64,000 bases of DNA, from NCBI RefSeq assembly GCF_002105755.1, contig NZ_CP020821.1, forward strand, positions 1,612,001 through 1,676,000. Reading direction: 5' to 3'. Under the pieces are notes generated by a model. That model ran no database searches. It was not told where the DNA came from and worked only from the letters and a program-made list of their open reading frames with translations. Each line of letters opens with the position of its first letter. The first letter of the stretch is position 1. Origin of the DNA: Mycobacterium colombiense CECT 3035 (GTDB lineage: Bacteria; Actinomycetota; Actinomycetes; Mycobacteriales; Mycobacteriaceae). Positions 1-9,392 of this stretch are shown piece by piece. Made by a program: the position numbers and the translations under genes.

Positions 1-65
1 CGCTGGATCTGGGAAAGCAGCTCAGCACGCCGTCGGTCCCGCAACGATATATTTGCTGAGGGCAT
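1..65 (-). CDS. TetR-family regulator, N-terminal fragment
   Basis: Reading leftwards from an ATG at 65-63, the frame stays open to the window edge and gives 21 codons beginning MPSANISLRDRRRAELLSQI. A short polar lead followed by an Arg-rich first helix is how many TetR-family repressors begin, and the position fits a regulator transcribed divergently from the mce operon at 371. The HTH and ligand domains lie outside the window, so the family call rests on the N-terminus and the context. The palindrome at 215-242 in the shared intergenic region is a good candidate for its operator. Confidence 0.5.
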   Translation of the reverse strand, partial: MPSANISLRDRRRAELLSQIQ

Positions 66-137
66 GCCATCACCTTCGTCAATCCGACATTGAAACCCCG
101 CGGCGTCGTCCAGCGACGAACTCAGATGAGTGACTCT

Positions 138-172
138 ACACTATTGAAAGTCGCTATCAAGTAGGCTAGTGT
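138..172. promoter_or_regulatory. Second set of operator half-sites
   Basis: ACACTATT at 138-145 repeats exactly eight bases of the left arm of the palindrome at 215-242. TAGTGT at 167-172 repeats the core of its right arm. The two are inverted relative to each other with a 23-base gap. This looks like a weaker or auxiliary binding site for the same dimeric regulator; binding is inferred. Confidence 0.4.
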
Positions 173-213
173 GATGCAGCGCACACCGATGAGCTGCGGA
201 GTTCTCGCGCTTG

Positions 214-242
214 TTGACACTATTTTAATAAGAATAGTGTCA
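214..242 (+). promoter_or_regulatory. Palindromic operator overlapping a mce-operon promoter
   Basis: TGACACTATT at 215-224 and AATAGTGTCA at 233-242 are exact reverse complements separated by 8 bp. This is the size and symmetry typical of TetR-family operators. A consensus -35 hexamer TTGACA occupies 214-219, and TAGTGT at 235-240 fits the mycobacterial TAnnnT -10 pattern, although the 15-bp spacing is short. A repressor bound here would occlude both boxes. The likely ligand is the divergent TetR-type protein (inference). Confidence 0.6.
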
Positions 243-370
243 GACGCCCGCTCGATGTCCTCCGCTCGGCACTCAGCGTTGAGGGGTGGGAAGAGGGCCG
301 ATGAACGCGGTAGCTGGTACGCGATGACCTGTGCCATGGATTTGCTAGACGGACGGCAGGTCACGCCGCT

Positions 371-1213
371 ATGACGACGACCGAGCTCGATGGCGTCACC
401 GCCATCCGGAACTGGTCCGTCGGGTACGTCAGGCGTCACCCGGTCGCCTCGCTGACGACGGTAGGCGAGCAGTTCGTCCTGGGTGTGCGAACCGCTCAAT
501 ACTTCTTCTACGACCTGGCGACCGGGCGCTTCCAGTGGCAGGAATTCGTCCGCCAGGGCGCGTTCATGGCCGGCACCGCCGTGCTGCCGACGATCCTGGT
601 GTCGCTGCCGATCAGCGTCACTTTGTCCATCCAGTTCGCGTTGCTGGCCGGCCAGGTCGGCGCCACGTCGCTGGCCGGGGCGGCCAGCGGGCTGGCGGTC
701 ATCCGGCAGGGGGCGTCGCTGGTGGCCGCGGTCCTGATGGCATCGGCGGTCGGGTCGGCCATCACCGCAGACCTGGGTTCGCGCACGATGCGCGAAGAGA
801 CCGACGCGATGGAGGTGATGGGCGTCTCGGTGATCCGCCGCTTGGTCGTCCCCCGCTTTGCCGCCGCGGTGATGATCGGCGTGGCCCTCACCGGCGTCGT
901 GTGCTTCGCCGGATTCTTCGCCAGCTACATGTTCAACGTCTACTTCCAGAACGGGGCGCCCGGCAGCTTCGTGTCGACCTTCGCGTCGTTCGCGACCACC
1001 GGCGACATGATCCTGGCGCTGATCAAGGCCATCGTGTTCGGCGCCATCGTGGCCATCGTGTCGAGCCAGAAAGGCTTGTCCACCAAGGGCGGACCGACCG
1101 GCGTCGCGAACTCCGTGAATGCCGCTGTCGTCGAAGCGATCCTGCTGTTGATGATCGTCAACGTCGCCATCAGCCAGCTCTACATCATGTTGTCGCCCAG
1201 GACGGGGCTGTAA
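371..1213 (+). CDS. YrbE-type (MlaE-family) permease, first copy
   Basis: This 280-residue integral membrane protein of the MlaE/YrbE permease family is the first of the paired permeases of a mycobacterial Mce lipid-import complex in the inner membrane. It shows the family EExDAM-type cytoplasmic motif (REETDAMEVMG, about residues 140-150) and hydrophobic segments near residues 65-90, 105-130, 165-195 and 245-270. It begins the operon: YrbE-A, YrbE-B and MceA-F follow with almost no gaps. Only a weak ribosome-binding site (GGCAGG) precedes the ATG. The family assignment is secure. Which mce locus this is cannot be settled from sequence alone, although the position beside metH resembles the mce7 locus I recall in the M. 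avium complex. Confidence 0.93.
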   Translation: MTTTELDGVTAIRNWSVGYVRRHPVASLTTVGEQFVLGVRTAQYFFYDLATGRFQWQEFVRQGAFMAGTAVLPTILVSLPISVTLSIQFALLAGQVGATSLAGAASGLAVIRQGASLVAAVLMASAVGSAITADLGSRTMREETDAMEVMGVSVIRRLVVPRFAAAVMIGVALTGVVCFAGFFASYMFNVYFQNGAPGSFVSTFASFATTGDMILALIKAIVFGAIVAIVSSQKGLSTKGGPTGVANSVNAAVVEAILLLMIVNVAISQLYIMLSPRTGL

Positions 1214-1214
1214 C

Positions 1215-2078
1215 GTGACGGCCTCGGCTTATCAGCCTTTCGCACCCATTTCGGTGCCGCTCGTCCGCCTTTACCGGCGGGGCAAAGTGCCGATCATCCG
1301 GCTGGGCCATCTGCTCGTCTTCTTCGTCCGGGCGCTGGTCGCGGTGCCACTCGCCTTGCGCCAGTACAGCGCCGAGTTCCTCCGGCTGCTGTCGAACATC
1401 ACCTGGGGCAACGGCTCGATCGTGGTGGGTGGGGGCACCGCCGGCGTGGCCGTCGTGCTCGGCATGACCGTCGGCGCCCTGGTGGGCATCGAGGGCTACA
1501 ACTTCCTGGACCTGCTCGGCCTGGGGCCCGCCACCGGGTTCGTGTCGTCGTTGGTGAACACCCGCGAGCTGGCTCCCCTGATGGCGTCGCTCGCGTTCGC
1601 CATGCAGGGCGGCTGCCGCTTCACCGCGCAGTTGGGATCCATGCGCATCGCCGAGGAGATCGACGCGATGGAATCGATTGCCATCCGCCCGATCCCGTAC
1701 CTGGTGACCACCCGGCTGATCGCGTCGGTGGTGGCGATCGTCCCGCTGTATGCCGCCTGCCTAGCGATCGGATACCTGAGCACGCAGGTGGTGGTGGGCA
1801 TCGGTAGCGGCGGATCGACCGGCTCGTACCTGCACTACTTCACGCTGATGCTGGCGGGTCAGGACATCGTCTACTCGTTGATCAAGGCCGTCATCTTCGT
1901 GTGGATCGCATCGACGATCCAGTGCTACTACGGGTATTACGCGAGCGGCGGGCCGGAGGGCGTCGGGGTCGCCGCCGGGCACGGCATGCGGGCCAGCATC
2001 ACCGTCGTGATCATCGTGAACATGCTGCTCACCATGGCGCTGTGGGGCGTCGACTCCGGCGCAAGGTTCGGCGGGTAG
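1215..2078 (+). CDS. YrbE-type (MlaE-family) permease, second copy
   Basis: This is the second permease half of the Mce transporter, 287 residues, starting at a GTG one base after the stop of the first YrbE gene, so translation is probably coupled. The conserved stretch AEEIDAMESI (about residues 145-155) matches the EExDAM motif of the family. The N-terminus is longer and more basic than in the first permease, as is usual for YrbE-B proteins. Five or six hydrophobic segments follow. It should pair with YrbE-A to form the membrane channel that works with an Mkl-type ATPase, which is not encoded in this window. Confidence 0.93.
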   Translation: MTASAYQPFAPISVPLVRLYRRGKVPIIRLGHLLVFFVRALVAVPLALRQYSAEFLRLLSNITWGNGSIVVGGGTAGVAVVLGMTVGALVGIEGYNFLDLLGLGPATGFVSSLVNTRELAPLMASLAFAMQGGCRFTAQLGSMRIAEEIDAMESIAIRPIPYLVTTRLIASVVAIVPLYAACLAIGYLSTQVVVGIGSGGSTGSYLHYFTLMLAGQDIVYSLIKAVIFVWIASTIQCYYGYYASGGPEGVGVAAGHGMRASITVVIIVNMLLTMALWGVDSGARFGG

Positions 2079-2089
2079 GTCGGTGGAAC

Positions 2090-3657
2090 ATGCCCAACTC
2101 CTTTGAGCTGGACGGCCGCGGTCCGTCGGACCGGCAGCTGTTCGGCATCGGCATCGCGGTGGTGCTGGTCAGCGCCCTGGTCACCATGGCGATGTTGGTC
2201 AAATCCACGGGCAGGCTTGACGATTACGTGCGCGTGGTGGCCGACCTGGTGAACGTGGGCGACGGTCTGCCGCAGAAGTCCGACGTCAAATACCACGGCG
2301 TGCTCGTCGGCATGGTCAACGGCGTCGTGCCGGCGGCGCACGGCAAGCCCAACTATGTCCACATCGACCTCAAAGAGAACTACGCCAAGTCGATTCCGGC
2401 CAACGTGACCGCCCGCGTGGTGCCCAGTAACGTCTTCGCCGTCTCGTCGGTCCAGCTGGTGGACAACCACAGTCCAAGTGCCCCGGCCGCGAAAATCCGC
2501 AACGGTGCCCACATCCTGGAGGACAAGCGGCTGCCGACCGTCCTGTTCCAGACGACCGTCAGCAAGCTGCGTGACCTGCTCGCCGCGGCGGGGCGGGCCG
2601 CGACGACAGGTCGGTGGGCATCCTGGCCGCGCTGGGTGCGGCCACCGACCACCGCCGCGTGAGCCTACTGAACGCCGGCGCACAGCTGAATCGTGCTCTC
2701 GATCAACTCAATTCGATCGTCAGCACCGATGCCGGCCCTTCGACGGTGTCGGCGTTGTTGGACGCGACGACCGGACTCGCCCAGACGGCGCCCGACCTGC
2801 TCGACGCCTTGCATCAGGCCGTCGAGCCGATGCGGACCTTCGCCGAGACCCGCGGGCAGTTGGCCTCGCTGCTGTCGGGCGCCGACTACACCGTCGGCAC
2901 CACGCGCCAATCCTTCGACAACCACATCGACCAACTGATCAAGATCACCACCGATTTCACGCCGGTGCTCGGCGTCCTGGCGCAGAAGTCGAACAACTTC
3001 GTGCCCGCCGTCGCCAAGCTGGACAACCTGGCCAACCAGTTCATGGAACAGGTGTGGAACCCCCGGACCAACCTGGGCAACATGCGCGCGATGCTCACCT
3101 TCACGCCCAGTTCCACCTACACCCGCGCCGACTGTCCGCACTACGGCGAGCTCAAAGGGCCCAGTTGCTTCACCGCACCGCTGATTCCGGTGCGACCCGA
3201 TCTGCCCGAGGTGCTGCTGCCGCAGAACTACCAGCCGCCCAAGGACCTGGCCCCCCCGCCCGGCACGGTGATCGGCCCGGACGGAAACCTGGTCGCGGTG
3301 GGCCCGCCGCTGATCAACCCCACTCCCAACCTGACCGATCCCAATCCGCCGCTGGCGCCGGGGATTACGCCGTCACCGCCGGTGCCCGGCAGCGCGAATC
3401 CCGACAACCCCACGCCCGGGGCGCCGGCCACACCGCAACCGCACGAACCGTGGGTCGCGCCGGTGGCGCCCAAGGCGCCGTGGATTCCGCAGGCCGCCTT
3501 CGGGGGGAACGTGGGACCGGTTGGCAGCCAATATGAACGAAACATGCTCGGCGTGATCACTGGTGGGCCCGCCACCGACGCCACCGATCTGCTGCTCGGC
3601 CCGGTGGCCCGCGGCACCACGGTGTCCCTGGCTCATCCGCCCGGGGAGGCCAAATGA
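2090..3657 (+). CDS. MceA-family protein, interrupted by a one-base frameshift
   Basis: This is the first Mce subunit of the operon, a periplasmic substrate-binding MlaD/Mce-domain protein anchored by an N-terminal membrane helix (about residues 19-38). The frame runs from the ATG at 2090, carries the Mce domain (residues about 40-120), and then loses register near 2590-2602. The matching continuation (RDDRSVGILAALG...) is in the -1 frame and runs to the stop at 3655-3657. Adding one base restores a protein of 522 residues with the coiled-coil middle and a long Pro-rich C-terminal tail (about residues 360-480). The break lies in a G-rich stretch (GCGGGGCGGGCC). It may be a sequencing error or a real lesion. 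The stop overlaps the next start (ATGA). Confidence 0.8.
2588..2602 (+). other. Frameshift site in mceA
   Basis: Upstream of this point the coding frame starts at positions congruent to 2 modulo 3. Downstream the recognisable MceA sequence is in the frame congruent to 1. The change equals loss of one base and falls in the run GCGGGGCGGGCCG. No slippery heptamer or obvious stimulatory structure is visible, so programmed frameshifting is unlikely. Confidence 0.75.
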
Positions 3658-4709
3658 GGTTTCGCGGCCCCCTCATCGCGCTGACCCTGTTCATGATCGT
3701 CTCGTTGACGCTGACCTGGCTGGTGTATGTGAGCCTGCGCCGGGACGTGGCCGGTGACACCGCCAGGTATTCGGCGGTGTTCAGCGACGTGTACGGGCTT
3801 CGGGAGGGCGACGACGTCCGCATGGCCGGGGTGCGCGTGGGCCGGGTCGAAAAGGTGGAACTGGACGGCACACTGGCCAAGGTCTCGTTCGTGGTGCAAT
3901 CCGAACAGCGGCTGTTCGGCAACACCCTCGCGTCGGTGACCTACCAGAACATCGTCGGGCAGCGTTACCTCGGGCTGTCCCTGGGCAAGGAGGGCAGTCC
4001 GCAGCTGCTCCCCCCGGGCAGCACCATCCCGCTGGAACGCACCGAGCCGTCGTTCGACGTGACCACGCTGCTCAACGGCTACGAACCGCTGTTCAGCCTG
4101 CTGAACCCGCATGACGCCGACAACCTCACCAAGGGCATCATCTCCTCGCTACAGGGCGACACGTCCTCGCTCGCCACTCTGGTCGGTCAAACCTCTACGC
4201 TCACAGAGACATTCGCGGGGCGCGATCAGGCCCTCGGCAGCGTGATCACCAACCTCAACAAGGTGGTCGGCAACCTCGCCGAGCAGAACGACAATCTCGA
4301 CGGCGTCATCACGCAGGCCCGCAGCGTCGTCGGTGAGCTCGACCGGCGCCGACCGGACCTGGTCGCCTCGGTCGGTTCGCTGGCCCGGGTGACCAACCGG
4401 CTGTCGGCCTCGGCGACGGACGTGTACCCGGCACTGCGCGAATTCATCGATCGCCAGCCCGGTGTCACCAAACACATCATGGACGTCGAACCGCAGGTGG
4501 CATTCTTCGGCGACAACATCCCGCTGCTGCTCAAAGGCCTTACCCGGGTGGGCAATCAGGGTGCCTACGGCAACGCCTACGTGTGCGACGTGAACTTCAT
4601 GGGGTTCTTCCCCGGGCTCAACGACGTGGTGCCGATCATCATCAACGCCGCCACGCCGGGCAACCGGGCCTGGCACACCCCGCGCTGCAGGAGCACGGTC
4701 GATGGCTGA
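3654..4709 (+). CDS. MceB-family protein
   Basis: This 351-residue Mce subunit starts at the ATG that overlaps the mceA stop by four bases. It has an N-terminal hydrophobic anchor (residues about 7-27), the Mce/MlaD domain (about 38-115, with the VYGLREGDDVRMAGVRVGRV stretch), a helical coiled middle region, and a cysteine-containing C-terminus that is common in MceB proteins. It is expected to assemble with the other five Mce proteins into a periplasmic lipid-conducting tube. No frame damage is seen. Confidence 0.92.
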   Translation: MRFRGPLIALTLFMIVSLTLTWLVYVSLRRDVAGDTARYSAVFSDVYGLREGDDVRMAGVRVGRVEKVELDGTLAKVSFVVQSEQRLFGNTLASVTYQNIVGQRYLGLSLGKEGSPQLLPPGSTIPLERTEPSFDVTTLLNGYEPLFSLLNPHDADNLTKGIISSLQGDTSSLATLVGQTSTLTETFAGRDQALGSVITNLNKVVGNLAEQNDNLDGVITQARSVVGELDRRRPDLVASVGSLARVTNRLSASATDVYPALREFIDRQPGVTKHIMDVEPQVAFFGDNIPLLLKGLTRVGNQGAYGNAYVCDVNFMGFFPGLNDVVPIIINAATPGNRAWHTPRCRSTVDG

Positions 4710-5757
4710 GGCGTCGGTGCGGCAACGGCTTTCGCGAATGACCAAGCGGCCGCTGGAAAGCTACAACAAGACCTGGCTCGGCTTCATCGCCGTCGCAGTG
4801 GTCGCGGTGGTGATCGGGGTCATGCTGCTGGTGCACACGATCGGCGCCGGCTACCGGCATTACACCGCGGAGTTCTTGCAGGCCGCCTCGCTGCGGGCCG
4901 GCAATCCGATCGTGGTCGCGGGCATCCCGGTGGGCAACGTCACCAGCATGAAGCTGGTGGGCGACCATGTCGAGGCGGGCTTGAAGGTCCGTGACGACAT
5001 CAAGCTGGGCAAGGACTCCCGGGCGCAGATCAAGGTCACCACCATCCTGGGTTCGCGCTACCTCGCGCTGGAACCGAACGGGCCGGCGCGCCTGCCCAAC
5101 AACACCTTCGACCTGGCGCACACCGAGGTGCCCTACGACCTGCAGGCCGCGTTGCAGGACGCCACCACGACGTTCGAGCAGGTCGACTCCGACAGGTTCG
5201 CGCAGTCGCTGGCGGTGCTGGGCAAGCAGCTCCAGGGCCTGCCCGCCGTTGTGCCGCAAGCGATCACGAACATCAACACGTTGTCGTCGATCATCGCGGT
5301 GCGGCGTGACCAACTGGGACAGCTGCTCCGCAGCACCGAGCAGGTGACGAACACGTTGCGGCGCCAGCAGGCCGGCATCGGCGCCCTGGTCGACCAGGGG
5401 CAAGACCTGCTGGGCCAATTCGTCGCCCGGCGCGCCGTTTTCCACGCGATGATGCAGTCGCTGTCCAGCCTCGTCGACACCATGAGCCAGGTGGTGGTCA
5501 ACGACCGCTCCGGCCTGGACGCGCTGATCAAAGACATGCGCGACTTCACCAACCTGATGTCGGAACACGACGACCTGCTGCACAGCATGTTGCAGACCAG
5601 CCCGATCTTCTTCCGCGAGGCCGCCAACCTCACCGGCGATGGCAACGCGATCAACTTCAACGCCCCGAACGTCCCGCTGATCGACTCGTGGATGTGTGCA
5701 ATCAGCGGCCGCGCCAAGCAGTTCGGCATGATCCAGTACTTCAAGGACTGCAAGTGA
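4702..5757 (+). CDS. MceC-family protein
   Basis: This 351-residue Mce subunit begins inside the last codons of mceB (8-bp overlap). A basic N-terminus precedes a membrane segment (residues about 27-50), then the Mce domain with the family pattern of GNPIVVAGIPVGNV, and a helical region of repeated amphipathic stretches. The C-terminus contains paired cysteines in WMCAISGRAK...DCK. In Mce clusters the third subunit usually has a shorter tail than MceA or MceF, as here. Confidence 0.92.
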   Translation: MAEASVRQRLSRMTKRPLESYNKTWLGFIAVAVVAVVIGVMLLVHTIGAGYRHYTAEFLQAASLRAGNPIVVAGIPVGNVTSMKLVGDHVEAGLKVRDDIKLGKDSRAQIKVTTILGSRYLALEPNGPARLPNNTFDLAHTEVPYDLQAALQDATTTFEQVDSDRFAQSLAVLGKQLQGLPAVVPQAITNINTLSSIIAVRRDQLGQLLRSTEQVTNTLRRQQAGIGALVDQGQDLLGQFVARRAVFHAMMQSLSSLVDTMSQVVVNDRSGLDALIKDMRDFTNLMSEHDDLLHSMLQTSPIFFREAANLTGDGNAINFNAPNVPLIDSWMCAISGRAKQFGMIQYFKDCK

Positions 5758-6869
5758 GGGGGCTTGGCGCCAGGACGCTGGCCATCGTCGCCGCGGTCGC
5801 GGTTATCGGCGCGGCGATCGGAATCGGCTGGTGGTCACTGAGTTCCGGTGAGGACACGATCACCGTGACGGCCCAATTCGACAGCGCCTCGGGCCTCTAC
5901 GAGGGCAACGAGGTGGCGGTGCTGGGCATGCCGGTGGGCAAGATCACCAAGATCAACCCCAAGGGCGGCTACGTCGAGGTCGAGTTCACCATCGACCGTC
6001 ACGTCAAAGTGCCCGCCACCGCGCAGGCCGTCACGGTGTCGACCTCCATCCTCACGGATCGACAGATCGAGCTGACGCCGCCCTACCGCGGCGGCCCGAC
6101 CCTGCAGAACCACGACACCATCGGCCTGCCCCGGACCAAGACGCCCGTCGAATTCAGCAGCGTGCTCAACGTTTTGGACAAGGTGACCAAGTCGCTGGAG
6201 GGTGACGGCCACGGCGGCGGACCGATCGCCGACGTGCTGGGCGGCGGCACCGAGGTGGTCAAAGGCAACGGCGAGAAGATCAAGGCGGCCCTCGGCGAGC
6301 TGTCCAAGGCGCTGCGGCTGTCCAGCGACGGGGGCGCGACGACCCGCGAGCAGATCACCACGATCGTCAAGAACATCAGCACGCTGTTCGACGCGGTGGC
6401 CGCCAACGACACGAAACTGCGCGAATTCGCCTCCACCATCCACCAAGTCAGCCAGATCATGGCCGACGAGGACCTCGGCAGCGGCAGCACCGGCCACAAA
6501 CTCGACCAGCTGATCCAGCGGGCCGGCGACCTGCTCGACGAAAATCGGGACAATGTCAAACAAGCCGTCCTGCACGGCAATGACACGCTCAAGACGGTGA
6601 CCGACCAACGCCGCGACCTGGCCGAGCTGCTGGATCTGGCTCCGCTGGTGGCCGACAACGCCTACAACATGATCGACCGGGCCAACGGCAGCGTGCGGGC
6701 CCGCTTCCTGACGGATCGGTTGCTCTTCGACAGCCAGTACACCAAAGAGATCTGCAACCTGATGGGCCTTCGGCAACTGGGCTGCAGCACCGGGACGATC
6801 CAGGACTTCGGCCCCGATTTCGGGTTGACGTACGTGCTCGACGGCATGGCCGCCATGGGGCAGAAATGA
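5754..6869 (+). CDS. MceD-family protein
   Basis: I place the start at the GTG at 5754, which overlaps the mceC stop by four bases. This gives 371 residues and a protein that begins directly with a basic-hydrophobic signal anchor (RGLGARTLAIVAAVAVIGAA). The open frame extends 22 codons further upstream, but those codons only shadow mceC. The Mce domain occupies about residues 37-112 (YEGNEVAVLGMPVGKITKI), followed by a long helical domain. The protein is the fourth subunit of the transporter. The stop overlaps the start of the next gene. Confidence 0.9.
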   Translation: MRGLGARTLAIVAAVAVIGAAIGIGWWSLSSGEDTITVTAQFDSASGLYEGNEVAVLGMPVGKITKINPKGGYVEVEFTIDRHVKVPATAQAVTVSTSILTDRQIELTPPYRGGPTLQNHDTIGLPRTKTPVEFSSVLNVLDKVTKSLEGDGHGGGPIADVLGGGTEVVKGNGEKIKAALGELSKALRLSSDGGATTREQITTIVKNISTLFDAVAANDTKLREFASTIHQVSQIMADEDLGSGSTGHKLDQLIQRAGDLLDENRDNVKQAVLHGNDTLKTVTDQRRDLAELLDLAPLVADNAYNMIDRANGSVRARFLTDRLLFDSQYTKEICNLMGLRQLGCSTGTIQDFGPDFGLTYVLDGMAAMGQK

Positions 6870-8104
6870 TGGCCACGGGCGCGCGGGGCGCGCTGACGGT
6901 GGTGGCCGCCGCGATGGTCACCGCGGGATGCGCCACGAACGGCCTTGCCAGCCTGCCCCTTCCGGCCCCGGGGCTGGGCTCGGGCGGGTATTCGCTGAAC
7001 GCGGTGTTCTCCAACGCGCTCAACCTGCCGATGAACGCCAAGGTCAAGCTGGCCGGCGCCGACGTCGGGCAGCTCGAATCGATGGTGGCGCGCAACTACA
7101 CCGCCGTCACCCGGCTGCGCATCCGGGACGGCGTGCTCCTGCCGCGCGGCAGCACCGCCGAATTGCGCACCGCGACACCGCTGGGCGACGTGTTCGTCGC
7201 GCTGAAGCCGCCGGCCGACGATCCCGCGGACACGCCGCTGCTGCACGACGGCGACACCATCGGCCTGGATTCGACCGCGGCCGCCGCGACCGTCGAGTCG
7301 GTGCTGAGCTCGGCCGCGATCCTGGTGAACGGCGGGGCGGTCCGCAATTTCACCAACATCATCAACGGTTTCGGCAAGGCGACCGGCGACCAGGGCCAGG
7401 CGTTCGGCGACATGATCCGTAAGTCCAACCAGTTGCTCGGGACCCTGGACGCCCGGTCCGACCAGATCTCGCACGCGCTGACCCAACTGTCGCACCTGGC
7501 CGACCAACTGGACGCCAAGAACCAGACCATCGGCGACCTGATGACGGCCGCCAGCCCCGCCACGTCGGCGCTGGCCGACAACACCAGCCAGCTTTCCAAC
7601 CTGGCAGTGCAGGTGGGCGACACCTCCCGGTTGCTCGCCAGGTTCCCGTCGATCGGCGGGACCGACACCAGCGGCCGCAGCATGATCCGCGACCTGAACA
7701 CGATCGCCGGGGCCGCCAATGACGTTGCCATGAGCCCGGATACCAGCTGGCTGTCGATCAACCGGCTGATCCCCGCGCTGGTCAAATCGACTGCCGGGAA
7801 TTCGATCTCGGTGAACGTCGGCGTGGACAAGATCATGCTGGGGTCGCTTCCCGACATCGGCTTCCCCGGTGACATCGGCCTGCATGGACCGCACCACTAC
7901 AACGTGAACCTGCTCGTCGGCACCCTGAAGTACACGCTGTGGCGGCTGCAGGAACGTATCGTCGGCCGCGGGCCGAACTCGCCACAGGTTCCGGTCATCC
8001 CGGATCCGAACATCCCGGGGCAGATCGACGTCGCACCCGGACCGCCGCCGGCACAAGCACCGCCGGCACCGGGTGCGCCACCACCGCCAGGAGCGCAACC
8101 ATGA
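6866..8104 (+). CDS. MceE-family lipoprotein
   Basis: This 412-residue Mce subunit has a lipoprotein signal. A short hydrophobic stretch ends in TAGC with Cys22 as the probable lipidated residue, the hallmark of the fifth (LprK/LprN-like) Mce protein. The Mce domain is at about residues 38-115, followed by helical repeats. The last roughly 40 residues are extremely rich in Pro and Ala. The start codon overlaps the mceD stop and the stop overlaps the mceF start. Lipid anchoring would hold the periplasmic Mce assembly to the membrane. Confidence 0.93.
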   Translation: MMATGARGALTVVAAAMVTAGCATNGLASLPLPAPGLGSGGYSLNAVFSNALNLPMNAKVKLAGADVGQLESMVARNYTAVTRLRIRDGVLLPRGSTAELRTATPLGDVFVALKPPADDPADTPLLHDGDTIGLDSTAAAATVESVLSSAAILVNGGAVRNFTNIINGFGKATGDQGQAFGDMIRKSNQLLGTLDARSDQISHALTQLSHLADQLDAKNQTIGDLMTAASPATSALADNTSQLSNLAVQVGDTSRLLARFPSIGGTDTSGRSMIRDLNTIAGAANDVAMSPDTSWLSINRLIPALVKSTAGNSISVNVGVDKIMLGSLPDIGFPGDIGLHGPHHYNVNLLVGTLKYTLWRLQERIVGRGPNSPQVPVIPDPNIPGQIDVAPGPPPAQAPPAPGAPPPPGAQP

Positions 8105-9360
8105 TGCGCGCCGTCGCCGACTTCGCCAATGTCGTTGTCCGAGCGGTGCGTACGGGTCACCGGCAACAGGTCTGGCTGTCGGTGGCCGGCCTGGTGCTCA
8201 TCCTGGTGGTGGCGACCGCCTACCTGCTCATCGGCGCGTTGCGGGTGAAGCCCTTCGCCTCGTCCTACCGGGTCACCGTGCAGTTGGCGGAATCCGGTGG
8301 CCTGCTGCCCAATCAGGACGTCGCGCTGCGCGGAGTCCGCATCGGCCGCGTCGAGTCGCTGCAGATCACCGACAACGGCGTCAACACCGTCGCCAGCATC
8401 ACGTCGAAGGTTCGGATCCCGGCGAACAGCGTCGTGCACGTGTCGGCGCTCTCGCCGGCCGGTGAGCAGTACATCAACTTCGAAGCCGCGTCCGACGCCG
8501 GCCCGTATCTGCACGACGGCAGCCTCATCGCCTCGGACCACACCACAGTCCCGGTCAGCTTGGCCCAGTTGCTCGGCGACGCCGACGGATTGCTGGCCCA
8601 GGTGGACCCGCACAAGGTCGAGTTGATCAAGAAGGAATTGAGCCTGAGCAAGGAGGGCCCGGCGAAGCTGACCGCCATCGTCGACGGCGGCACGTTCCTG
8701 CTTTCGACGCTCGACTCGGTGCTGCCCCAGACCACCAGCATCATCAAGACCAGCCGCGTCGTGCTCACGCTGGCCAGCGACAAGAACAGCGGATTAGGCG
8801 CCGCCGCAACCGAACTCAACCACACGCTCACCGGTGTCGCCAGGATGCAGGCCGGCTACCGCCGGTTGACTGCGCAGACGCCGGGCACGCTGTCGGCCGT
8901 CGACAACCTGTTCGCCGACAACTCCGACACCATGGTGCAGCTGCTGGGCAGCATGGCCACGATGTCGCAGCTGTTCTACCTGCGGGTCCCGGCGCTCAAC
9001 GCGCTGTTCCCCGACTACCGCGGGTCGGTATTGGACGCGGTGACGAGCGCATTCCACGACGGCGGTGTCTGGGCGACGGCCGACCTGTACCCGCGCTACG
9101 TGTGCGACTACGGGACGCCGTCGCACGCGCCGTCGGCAGCCGATTACTACGAACCGTTCATGTATACCTACTGCCGCGACGACGATCCGGCGGTCTCGAT
9201 CCGCGGCGCCAAGAACGCGCCACGGCCGGGCGGCGACGACACCGCCGGCCCGCCGCCGGGCGCGAACCTGGGCCAGCGAACCGATCCGACCCCGCGGGGC
9301 CGCTACAGCATTCCCACCCCGTACGGCGGTCCGCAGCTGCCGATCGAACCGCCGCACTGA
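8101..9360 (+). CDS. MceF-family protein
   Basis: The start is the ATG at 8101 (a second ATG follows immediately), overlapping the mceE stop. This gives 419 residues. The same frame is open further upstream, but that part only shadows mceE. There is a membrane anchor at about residues 25-45, a Mce domain at about 55-130 (LLPNQDVALRGVRIGRVESL), a helical middle, and a conserved aromatic and cysteine-containing C-terminal segment (about 310-360) before a Pro/Gly-rich tail. It is the last Mce subunit. The following gene is separated by 32 bp and has its own strong ribosome-binding site. Confidence 0.92.
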   Translation: MMRAVADFANVVVRAVRTGHRQQVWLSVAGLVLILVVATAYLLIGALRVKPFASSYRVTVQLAESGGLLPNQDVALRGVRIGRVESLQITDNGVNTVASITSKVRIPANSVVHVSALSPAGEQYINFEAASDAGPYLHDGSLIASDHTTVPVSLAQLLGDADGLLAQVDPHKVELIKKELSLSKEGPAKLTAIVDGGTFLLSTLDSVLPQTTSIIKTSRVVLTLASDKNSGLGAAATELNHTLTGVARMQAGYRRLTAQTPGTLSAVDNLFADNSDTMVQLLGSMATMSQLFYLRVPALNALFPDYRGSVLDAVTSAFHDGGVWATADLYPRYVCDYGTPSHAPSAADYYEPFMYTYCRDDDPAVSIRGAKNAPRPGGDDTAGPPPGANLGQRTDPTPRGRYSIPTPYGGPQLPIEPPH

Positions 9361-9392
9361 GCCCCGAGACCATCTGAGCCGATCCAGAGGAG

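Larger units (their letters stand above)
66..370. other. Divergent intergenic region with operator, mce promoter side
   Basis: This 305-bp stretch separates the partial TetR-type gene from the first mce-operon gene. It is visibly more AT-rich than its neighbours. It holds a perfect 10-bp-arm palindrome (215-242), a TTGACA hexamer inside that palindrome and additional half-sites near 138-145 and 167-172. Short open frames across it have atypical composition and no ribosome-binding sites, so I do not call genes here. Confidence 0.6.

Noticed and set aside
122..499. Minus-strand open frame across the mce promoter region
   Set aside because: It spans the palindromic operator and the start of the YrbE gene and shows no family resemblance.
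2588..2602. Programmed -1 ribosomal frameshifting in mceA
   Set aside because: No X XXY YYZ slippery heptamer or downstream pseudoknot is apparent, and three other genes show the same single-base pattern in G/C runs.
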